Source: Dehalococcoidia bacterium (GTDB lineage: Bacteria; Chloroflexota; Dehalococcoidia; JAENJB01). Taken from it: a stretch of DNA of 9,115 nucleotides. The stretch's first letter is position 1. Each line of letters opens with the position of its first letter. This document shows, piece by piece, positions 1 through 5,853 of this stretch. The notes beneath the pieces were generated by a model that worked only from the letters and a program-made list of their open reading frames with translations, was not told the DNA's origin and searched no databases. The DNA lies in the NCBI GenBank assembly GCA_030690705.1, contig JAUYGE010000015.1, forward strand, positions 1 to 9,115, read 5' to 3'. Position numbers and translations under genes: made by a program.

Positions 1-1
1 C

Positions 2-1150
2 ACCACCCTCGGGTCGGTCAGCGAAGCGCAGAAGATTGACACCCTGGGCATCGAGAGTAAGAAACGCTTCATGCACCACTACAATTTCCCACCCTTCTCC
101 ACGGGAGAGGTACGTCGCATCGGTGTGCCGGGGCGTCGCGAAATCGGGCACGGCGCGCTGGTTGAACGTGCGTTGATACCCGTATTGCCCAAGGAAGCTG
201 ACTTCCCCTATGCCCTGCGGCTCGTCTCCGAGGTGCTGAGCTCCAACGGGAGCACTTCCCAGGCCAGCGTTTGCGCCGGCACTTTGTCACTAATGGATGC
301 CGGGGTGCCCATCAAAGCGCCGGTCGCCGGTATCGCCATAGGCTTGGTTACCGGGCAAGACGGGCGCTATACAACCATGGTTGATATTGAAGGCACTGAA
401 GACGCCTACGGCGACATGGATTTCAAGGTCGCCGGTACAGCTAACGGAATCACCGCCATCCAGATGGACATCAAACTCAAGGGCATAGGCTTCGACATCA
501 TTGAGCGGGCCCTCAGTCAGGCGCACGAAGCTCGCTCCCAGGTGCTGGATAAGATGAGCAAGGTCATCGCTGCCAGCCGTCCTCAATTGAGCCGCTATGC
601 ACCGCGAATGTACAAAATGCATATCAATCCGGCCAAGATCGGGGCGGTCATCGGCCCGGGAGGCAAGAACATCAGGGCGATTATCGATGAGTACAAGGTG
701 ACCGTAGATGTAGAAGATGATGGCTCGGTCACTATCGGCGCAGCCAGCGAGGAGTCTGCCAAAAAGGCAATGGCGAGGGTCGAAGGCCTCACCGAAGAGG
801 TGCAACTCGGCAAGATTTACACCGGGAAGGTCATCCGCTTGCTCAAGTACGGGGTGCTGGTGGAGATACTCCCCGGTAAGGACGGGATGGTACACATCAC
901 CGAACTGGCGGACCACCCGGTCGACTCAGTGGAAAATGAGGTCAAGATAGGCGACCAGATCATGGTCAAGGCGATAGAGATTGACCGTCTGGGCAGAATC
1001 AATCTGTCCCGACGCGCGGCCTACGATGGGTCGTCGCAAACCTCCGAGGCCGGCCGCGCCCTCCCACAGGAACCACACCGGCCGCATCCCTCCGAACGGC
1101 CAGTACCATTTAGAGGACGGCCCGGTCCTCCTGGCAAGCCAGGCAGCTGA
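2..1150 (+). CDS. pnp: Polyribonucleotide nucleotidyltransferase (PNPase), C-terminal part, 5' end outside window
   Basis: PNPase degrades RNA 3'-to-5' by phosphorolysis, releasing nucleoside diphosphates, as a cytoplasmic homotrimer. The frame is open from the first full codon at base 2, so the gene is cut by the window edge; 382 residues are visible and the ATG at 71 is internal. The second RNase PH domain is recognisable from YNFPPFSTGE (27-36), the phosphate-binding stretch SNGSTSQAS (81-89) and GDMDFKVAGT (137-146), whose Asp138 and Asp140 match the conserved metal/catalytic acids. A KH domain follows (about 205-262, GxxG loop GPGG at 218-221), then an S1 RNA-binding domain (about 270-337). 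The last 45 residues are a Pro/Arg-rich tail, as often seen in this family. All core motifs are intact, so the visible part looks functional. dapB starts 27 bases downstream with no obvious terminator, so read-through into the lysine genes is likely. Confidence 0.97.
   Translation, partial: TTLGSVSEAQKIDTLGIESKKRFMHHYNFPPFSTGEVRRIGVPGRREIGHGALVERALIPVLPKEADFPYALRLVSEVLSSNGSTSQASVCAGTLSLMDAGVPIKAPVAGIAIGLVTGQDGRYTTMVDIEGTEDAYGDMDFKVAGTANGITAIQMDIKLKGIGFDIIERALSQAHEARSQVLDKMSKVIAASRPQLSRYAPRMYKMHINPAKIGAVIGPGGKNIRAIIDEYKVTVDVEDDGSVTIGAASEESAKKAMARVEGLTEEVQLGKIYTGKVIRLLKYGVLVEILPGKDGMVHITELADHPVDSVENEVKIGDQIMVKAIEIDRLGRINLSRRAAYDGSSQTSEAGRALPQEPHRPHPSERPVPFRGRPGPPGKPGS
1113..1143 (+). other. Two adjacent GC-rich hairpins at the 3' end of pnp
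   Basis: Within the last codons of pnp, GAGGAC-GGCCCG-GTCCTC (1113-1130) forms a 6-bp stem. It is followed at once by CCTGG-CAAG-CCAGG (1130-1143), a 5-bp stem that shares one base with the first. No T-run follows, so this is not a standard intrinsic terminator. It could mark an RNA processing or pausing site between pnp and dapB, or reflect GC-rich proline/arginine coding. Confidence 0.3.
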
Positions 1151-1177
1151 GAATCCGCAGCATGGGCAGGGCCTAGG

Positions 1178-1975
1178 ATGCGCAAGATTAGAGTAGCAGT
1201 GCATGGTGCCGCAGGCCGGATGGGGCGAGAGGTGATCAAGGCTGTCTCGCTTGACCCGGAGTTGCAGTTCGTCGGCGCTGTCGAAAAGCGAGTCACCGAG
1301 GACCATCTCATTCTCCCTGATGGAACAAGCAGCGTGCCGTACGGCTCCGACGTTGAGACAGTAATACGCCTTAGCCAACCGGAAGTCCTGGTTGATTTCT
1401 CACTGGCTGAGGCCTGTATGGAAGCAGCCCCGGTCGCGTTCAAACGAAAAGTCCATATGGTCATCGGCACAACCGGCCTCAGCCAGAGTGATATTGACCG
1501 GATTGGCGCACTGGCGGAGGAAAACGGGGTGGGAGTGGCGATAGCTCCGAACTTCGCCCTGGGTGCCGTATTGATGATGCACTTCGCCAAGATCGCCGCC
1601 AGGTATTTCGATTATGCCGAGATAACTGAAATGCATCACGTGGACAAGGTAGATGCACCCTCCGGGACCGCCCTGGCCACAGCACGGGCCATGGTGGCAA
1701 CACGGAAAAGGCCCTTCTCCTCTCCCGCAGTCCTGAAGGAAACCCTTGCCGGCACGCGAGGAGCCAGCCTTGATGGCATCAGAATTCACAGCGTGCGCCT
1801 GCCCGGCCTGATGGCTCACCAGGAGGTGCTGATGGGAGCAGCCGGGCAGACTCTCAGCATACGGCACGATACCGTTGGCCGGGAGTGTTACATGCCCGGA
1901 GTCATGCTGGCAATCAAGAAGGTGGTCAATCACCGGGGGCTTATCCTGGGTCTGGATAAGCTCCTCGGCTTGTAA
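1178..1975 (+). CDS. dapB: 4-hydroxy-tetrahydrodipicolinate reductase
   Basis: DapB reduces the DapA product (4-hydroxy-tetrahydrodipicolinate) to tetrahydrodipicolinate with NAD(P)H in the cytoplasmic diaminopimelate/lysine pathway. The 265-residue length is typical. The N-terminal Rossmann fold carries GAAGRMG (10-16); GTTG (97-100) and APNFALG (123-129) are the usual cofactor-site motifs. The C-terminal catalytic domain has EMHHVDKVDAPSGTA (151-165), with His153 and Lys157 matching E. coli His159 and Lys163. The later stretch VRLPGLMAHQEVLMG (206-220) fits the longer-loop form of the family. The ATG is supported by the close fit of the N terminus to the family and a weak AGGG Shine-Dalgarno six bases upstream. 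The asd homologue follows after 11 bases, so this is one transcription unit with asd and dapA. No key residue is missing. Confidence 0.96.
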   Translation: MRKIRVAVHGAAGRMGREVIKAVSLDPELQFVGAVEKRVTEDHLILPDGTSSVPYGSDVETVIRLSQPEVLVDFSLAEACMEAAPVAFKRKVHMVIGTTGLSQSDIDRIGALAEENGVGVAIAPNFALGAVLMMHFAKIAARYFDYAEITEMHHVDKVDAPSGTALATARAMVATRKRPFSSPAVLKETLAGTRGASLDGIRIHSVRLPGLMAHQEVLMGAAGQTLSIRHDTVGRECYMPGVMLAIKKVVNHRGLILGLDKLLGL

Positions 1976-1980
1976 GGGAG
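1974..1980 (+). promoter_or_regulatory. Shine-Dalgarno of the asd homologue
   Basis: AAGGGAG lies six bases before the ATG at 1987 and overlaps the last two bases of the dapB stop codon. It fixes the asd start and suggests translation is coupled to dapB. Confidence 0.7.
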
Positions 1981-1986
1981 CGCCAC

Positions 1987-3000
1987 ATGAAAGCTTATGA
2001 CCTGGCCATCGTTGGGGCCACAGGGATGGTGGGACAGGAGATCATCAAGATACTGGAGAGGCACCGCTATCCCCTGTCGTCCATTCACCTGTTCGCCTCC
2101 GACCGCTCTGCCGGCCGCCAGGTTTTCGTGAATCACCGCCAGCTTGAAGTAAGGGAGCCAACCGCCAGTTCATTCGAGGGCATCGACATAGCGCTCTTCT
2201 GCGCGGGGGCAGAGGTCAGCCGGTATTTCACCCCCATAGCCATTCAATCCGGCGCCGTCGTTGTCGATAATAGCGCTGCTTTCCGTCTCGAGCCCGGGAA
2301 TCCCCTGGTAGTGCCCGAGGTTAACGCCGATGACATCAACTCCCACAAGGGCGTTGTGGCCAATCCGTGCGCCATTACCATTCAACTGGTGATGGCAATC
2401 AATCCGCTTCATCTGGTAAACCCGATCAAACGCGTTATCGTTTCTTCATACCAGGCCGTTTCCGGTATGGGTTCTGCCGCCATGGAGGAACTGACCAGCC
2501 AAACCAAACTGGTGCTCGCCGGGCAAAGCGCCGTTCCCCATTTTTATCCACATCAGATTGCCTTTAATCTCCTCCCCGAGATAGACGTGTTCCTGGACAG
2601 CGACTACACGAAGGAAGAGATGAGGATCATCGAGGAAACCCGCAAGGTCATGCATCTCCCTGAACTGGCAATCGCTGCAACCTGCGTGCAGGTGCCCGTA
2701 TTTATAGGCAACAGTATGACAGTCAACGTGGAATTCAGCCACCCCATGTCCCCTGATGAAGCCCAGGAGATACTGACCCGCGCGCCGGGTGTCGAGGTCC
2801 GCGACGACCCCACGGTAAGCCTCTACCCCCACCCATGGTCTGCAGTTGGTTTGGACACCGTTCTCGTGGGGCGCATCAGGAGAGACCTCTCCCATTCCAA
2901 CGGCCTGATCATGTGGGTGGTCACCGACAACCTGCGAAAAGGCTCAGCGCTCAATGCCATCCAGATCGTCGGGGAAATGGTCAAGCGGGGCAAACTGTAG
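1987..3000 (+). CDS. asd: Aspartate-semialdehyde dehydrogenase homologue with altered active site
   Basis: Family role: reduction of aspartyl-4-phosphate to aspartate-semialdehyde, the substrate of DapA. The 337 residues are full length and clearly ASADH: NADP-binding GATGMVG (10-16), VVDNSAAFR (92-100), VSSYQAVSGMG (152-162) with the conserved active-site Gln156, HQIAFNLLPEID (189-200) and the C-terminal VTDNLRKGSALNAIQI (312-327). However, several catalytic positions differ from the family. The cysteine motif normally read as NPNCxTIQ is N126-P-C-A-I-T-I-Q133, so Ala129 sits at the catalytic-Cys position and Cys128 is one residue early. The substrate-binding Arg (normally CVRVPV) is Gln235. 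The catalytic His (normally GHS) is Asn242. The Lys in the EExK stretch is Arg213. There is no frameshift or stop, and the gene sits between dapB and dapA (14 bases before dapA). It could be a pseudoenzyme, an ASADH with shifted chemistry, or a repurposed paralogue like enterobacterial Usg-1. Family assignment is firm; activity is doubtful. Confidence 0.93.
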   Translation: MKAYDLAIVGATGMVGQEIIKILERHRYPLSSIHLFASDRSAGRQVFVNHRQLEVREPTASSFEGIDIALFCAGAEVSRYFTPIAIQSGAVVVDNSAAFRLEPGNPLVVPEVNADDINSHKGVVANPCAITIQLVMAINPLHLVNPIKRVIVSSYQAVSGMGSAAMEELTSQTKLVLAGQSAVPHFYPHQIAFNLLPEIDVFLDSDYTKEEMRIIEETRKVMHLPELAIAATCVQVPVFIGNSMTVNVEFSHPMSPDEAQEILTRAPGVEVRDDPTVSLYPHPWSAVGLDTVLVGRIRRDLSHSNGLIMWVVTDNLRKGSALNAIQIVGEMVKRGKL

Positions 3001-3014
3001 AGCGAGATATAGAT

Positions 3015-3911
3015 ATGGCTATCGGGCGTCTGATTACGGCGATGGTTACGCCCTTTGACAAGAAGGGCAACGTAGATTTCAAGCAAGCTCAGAAGCTGGC
3101 TACCGCCTTGCTGGAGTCTGGAAGCGACGGCCTAGTCCTCGCCGGGACAACCGGCGAATCGCCGACCCTCAACCCCAGGGAGAAGATCAAGCTCTTCTCC
3201 GAGGTAAAGGAGGCAGTCGCTGGCCGCGGGACTGTGATTGCCAGCACCGGCAACTACTGCACCGCCGAAAGCATCAAGCTGACCCGGGCAGCGGAGAGTG
3301 TTGGCGTGGATGCTTGCCTGCTAGTCGTGCCCTATTACAACCGGCCGTCGCAGGAGGGATTATTTCTGCATTTCAGCGCCATAGCCAGAAGCACCCACTT
3401 ACCGTGCATCATGTATAACGTGCCCTCGCGCACGGTCGCCAGCCTTTCCGCCGAGACAGTGATCAAGCTGGGGCAGGTGGACAACATCATCGGAATCAAA
3501 GAGGCCAGCGGCAATCTCGAACAGGTCGCCAGGATAATCGGCGGCATTGGCAGACAGGACTACCTGGTTTTCAGCGGCAACGACGCCGACACGTTACCCA
3601 TACTATCTCTCGGTGGATATGGCGTTATCAGCGTGGCGTCTCATCTGGTGGGAAACCAGATTAAGTCGATGATAGCAGAGTTCCTTGCCGGCCACCTTGA
3701 AACGGCTGCCCGGATTCACCGTGACCTCATGCCATTGATAAATGCGCTCTTCGTGGTTTCGAATCCGGTGCCGGTGAAATATGCCTTGAACAAAGTCGGC
3801 TTCTCCGTGGGTAAGCCGCGGCTGCCTCTCACCGAACCGGATGAGAAAGCAGCTTCACTCATTGAGGCGACATTAAGACAATACCACCTCGACCTGCCCA
3901 TCAACCAGTAG
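3015..3911 (+). CDS. dapA: 4-hydroxy-tetrahydrodipicolinate synthase
   Basis: DapA condenses pyruvate with aspartate-semialdehyde, the committed step to diaminopimelate/lysine, as a cytoplasmic TIM-barrel tetramer. The 298 residues match family length. Motifs in order: GTTGES (44-49) with the proton-relay Thr; VVPYYNRPSQEG (104-115) with the inter-subunit Tyr108; YNVPSRT (134-140) with catalytic Tyr134 and Arg139; GIKEASG (160-166) with Schiff-base Lys162; and GVISVASH (203-210). The start is the ATG giving MAIGRLITAMVTPF, the normal N terminus. The frame is open further upstream inside asd, but that extension is a shadow. The Shine-Dalgarno is weak. The allosteric lysine site looks altered: E. 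coli His53, His56 and Asn80 correspond to Pro54, Lys57 and Tyr81, suggesting weak or no lysine feedback. It is the last gene of the + strand block; its stop is 5 bases from the purA stop on the other strand. Confidence 0.96.
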   Translation: MAIGRLITAMVTPFDKKGNVDFKQAQKLATALLESGSDGLVLAGTTGESPTLNPREKIKLFSEVKEAVAGRGTVIASTGNYCTAESIKLTRAAESVGVDACLLVVPYYNRPSQEGLFLHFSAIARSTHLPCIMYNVPSRTVASLSAETVIKLGQVDNIIGIKEASGNLEQVARIIGGIGRQDYLVFSGNDADTLPILSLGGYGVISVASHLVGNQIKSMIAEFLAGHLETAARIHRDLMPLINALFVVSNPVPVKYALNKVGFSVGKPRLPLTEPDEKAASLIEATLRQYHLDLPINQ

Positions 3912-3916
3912 GCAAA

Positions 3917-5200
3917 TCAGACCAGCCGTCTCATCTGAATCGTCTGCTCTCGCCGCGGCCCCACCGATACAATAGCAACAGGACATGAAATCAGTTCTTC
4001 AAGGCGCCTGATGTACCGGCGAGCGCGCAAAGGCAGCCTGGCGAACTCGGTAATGTGAGATGTGGGCGCCTGCCATCCCTCCAGTTCCTCATAAACCGGC
4101 TGGCATTCCTCCAGGACATGCGCCATGCTGGGGAAGCTCGTCAACGTCTCGCCGTTGAACCGGTAGCCAACGCAGATTTTCACCACCGGAAAGGTGTCAA
4201 GAATGTCGAGGCGAGTGAGCGCCGCACCGGTGAAGCCGTTCAGGCGCGCCGTGAAACGGGAAGCGACGCCGTCGAACCAGCCACAGCGCCTCGGTCGCCC
4301 TGTGGTGGCGCCAAACTCCTGAGCCGTCTCACGAATATTCTGCCCGATTTCGTCTTTCAGCTCCGTGGGCATAGGGCCGCTTCCTACCCTGGTAGAATAG
4401 ACCTTGAACACCCCGATGACAGCCTTGATGTGTCTGGGAGCTATCCCTGCCCCGAGACAGCCATTGCCAGCCAAGGGAGAAGAGGAAGTCACGTAGGGGT
4501 AAGTACCAAAGTCCACATCTAGAAGGCTCCCCTGGGCGCCTTCCAGCAAGATGATGCTTCCCTTTCGTATCTCATCTTGAATGATTTGCTCTGTGTCTCT
4601 GACCAGATGCGTCAAACGCTCGCCGTAGCCAACGTACTGGCTGTAGATTGCTTCCGTCGACAAAGGTGGCACACCATACACCCTCGTCAAAATGGTGTTC
4701 TTGCTTTCCAGTACCGAACTCAGTCTGTTGAGAAACACCTGTTTGTCCAGGAGGTCACAAACCCGTATGCCCTGCCGCGCCACCTTATCCGCGAAGGCCG
4801 GCCCGATACCTCTCCGGGTGGTTCCCAGGGCTCTTGCCCCAAGCCTTTCCTCCTCCAGCGCATCGAACAGAAGATGATAAGGCATAATGATGTGAGCTCT
4901 CTCACTAACATAGAGGTGATCGGTCTTCACCCCGGCCGCCTGGAGTTGCTCCATCTCCTTCAGTAAGACCTCCGGATTGACCACTACTCCATTGCCAATG
5001 ATGCAGGATACCCCCGGATGAAAGATACCTGAAGGGACCAGGTGCAGGCGGAACTCCCCGCTGGGGTTGATCACCGTGTGCCCCGCGTTGTCCCCACCCG
5101 AGAAACGGACCGTCAGTTGCGACTGTTCGGCCAACATGTCTACTATCTTGCCCTTTCCCTCATCACCCCACTGTCCCCCTATAACAGCGATGACTGGCAT
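3917..5200 (-). CDS. purA: Adenylosuccinate synthetase
   Basis: PurA makes adenylosuccinate from IMP, aspartate and GTP, the first step from IMP to AMP. The 427-residue length is typical. Visible motifs: WGDEGKGK (11-18) with catalytic Asp13; GGDNAGHT (35-42) with catalytic His41; GTTRRGIGPA (126-135); LLEGAQGSLLDVDFGTYP (218-235); ATTGRPRRCGWFD (298-310) with the IMP/aspartate-loop arginines; and the C-terminal VSVGPRREQTI (411-421). Small departures are Arg330 in TRLD, where the GTP-contacting Lys of TKLD is usual, and Ser34 where RxQGG is common; both look tolerable. The ATG is decided by its overlap with the preceding gene's stop (TAATG) and a strong upstream Shine-Dalgarno. It is the distal gene of the - strand inositol-lipid cluster and converges on dapA with no room for an ordinary intergenic terminator. 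Confidence 0.97.
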   Translation of the reverse strand: MPVIAVIGGQWGDEGKGKIVDMLAEQSQLTVRFSGGDNAGHTVINPSGEFRLHLVPSGIFHPGVSCIIGNGVVVNPEVLLKEMEQLQAAGVKTDHLYVSERAHIIMPYHLLFDALEEERLGARALGTTRRGIGPAFADKVARQGIRVCDLLDKQVFLNRLSSVLESKNTILTRVYGVPPLSTEAIYSQYVGYGERLTHLVRDTEQIIQDEIRKGSIILLEGAQGSLLDVDFGTYPYVTSSSPLAGNGCLGAGIAPRHIKAVIGVFKVYSTRVGSGPMPTELKDEIGQNIRETAQEFGATTGRPRRCGWFDGVASRFTARLNGFTGAALTRLDILDTFPVVKICVGYRFNGETLTSFPSMAHVLEECQPVYEELEGWQAPTSHITEFARLPLRARRYIRRLEELISCPVAIVSVGPRREQTIQMRRLV

Positions 5201-5853
5201 TATTTCCCTTCCTTTTCGTTCACTACGCTCTGCCTGTTACCGGCCTGTCGCCTGACAAAGAGAAGCCGCTGCACTACGGTAGCGAAGGTCAGTAGCACCA
5301 GGAGGGCCAGCGCGATGAGCATTTGGTTCAACAGAAGCCCCAATGACAGAATGACTATCCTCTCGGCTCGTGTGAGGATACCCACCTTGCACTCCAGCCC
5401 AAGACCTTCGCTCCGTGCTCTCACATAGCTGACCATGAGAGATCCAACCATGGCAAGGAACAGTAGCCACACCTCCAGCCTGGCGTTCTCCCACGGCGCA
5501 TACGATACCAGGAGACCGAAGAACAGGGCCGCCTCGGAAAGGCGGTCCACTACCGAATCCAGCAGGCTGCCGAACAGGGTGACCTGTTTGGTGGCCCGTG
5601 CCACAGCCCCATCCAGGAGATCAAATAGCCCTGCCAGAAGCAACAGAATGCCCCCGAGGGGGAACCGGCCTAGAGCCACCACAACCGCCATGACAAGGCT
5701 GAGACCGAGACCCAATAGCGTCAGGGCATTCGGCTTCAGTCCCAACCGCACCAGCAGGGGTACCATATACCTGGTGAGCCTGTGTCCCAGGCTGCCGCGC
5801 AAACGGGTGAGCGTCACCCTGGCGAGCGGACGGCTCACGTCTTGATTGCTCAA
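5200..5853 (-). CDS. pgsA: CDP-alcohol phosphotransferase, phosphatidylinositol-phosphate synthase-like
   Basis: This integral membrane enzyme should transfer a phosphatidyl group from CDP-diacylglycerol to an alcohol. The family signature is complete: D78-x2-D81-G82-x2-A85-R86-x8-G95-x3-D99-x3-D103. Several hydrophobic helices surround it (about 43-62, 64-78, 106-118, 128-143, 165-198). The stretches TLFGSLLDSVVDR, SYVRARSEGLGL and TRAERIVI, and a late VQRL, resemble the actinobacterial PI-phosphate synthase (PgsA1) rather than phosphatidylglycerol-phosphate synthase, so inositol phosphate is the likely acceptor. ino1 and a pimA homologue next door support this. I place the start at a TTG (5853) overlapping the stop of the upstream gene as TTGA, giving 217 residues. 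The frame is open to a GTG at 5916, but that would add a 67-base overlap and residues unlike the family. Downstream GTG codons (5838 or 5817) are alternatives. Function is well supported; the exact start is uncertain. Confidence 0.88.
   Translation of the reverse strand: MSNQDVSRPLARVTLTRLRGSLGHRLTRYMVPLLVRLGLKPNALTLLGLGLSLVMAVVVALGRFPLGGILLLLAGLFDLLDGAVARATKQVTLFGSLLDSVVDRLSEAALFFGLLVSYAPWENARLEVWLLFLAMVGSLMVSYVRARSEGLGLECKVGILTRAERIVILSLGLLLNQMLIALALLVLLTFATVVQRLLFVRRQAGNRQSVVNEKEGK
5206..5214 (-). promoter_or_regulatory. Shine-Dalgarno of purA inside the end of pgsA
   Basis: On the - strand the sequence AAGGAAGGG precedes the purA ATG by five bases and lies within the last codons of the upstream gene. 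Together with the one-base stop/start overlap it points to translational coupling or reinitiation. Confidence 0.7.

Noticed and set aside
71..73. ATG at 71 as the true start of pnp
   Set aside because: Conserved PNPase sequence (TTLG near the window edge, then KKRFMHHYNFPPF) continues upstream in frame to the edge, so this Met is internal.
290..916. 208-residue open frame antisense to pnp
   Set aside because: It lies entirely opposite a well-supported PNPase and its translation shows no recognisable domain; long antisense frames are expected in GC-rich coding DNA.
1400..1933. 177-residue open frame antisense to dapB
   Set aside because: It is fully covered by dapB with all motifs intact, and the translation is Cys/His/Gly-rich without family features.
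2446..2895. 149-residue open frame antisense to the asd homologue
   Set aside because: It mirrors a conserved coding region and has no supporting motif or ribosome binding site.
1987..3000. asd homologue as a decayed pseudogene
   Set aside because: The frame is uninterrupted and full length with conserved NADP-binding and C-terminal motifs; only active-site residues deviate, so CDS is the better call.
2835..3014. Upstream extension of dapA into asd
   Set aside because: The ATG at 3015 gives the normal DapA N terminus; the extra 60 residues overlap asd and resemble nothing in the family.
3890..3960. Bidirectional intrinsic terminator at the dapA/purA junction
   Set aside because: Only 4- to 5-bp imperfect stems are visible and there is no T-run on either strand.
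4055..4522. 155-residue + strand frame opposite purA
   Set aside because: It is a shadow of purA, whose motifs run through the whole stretch.
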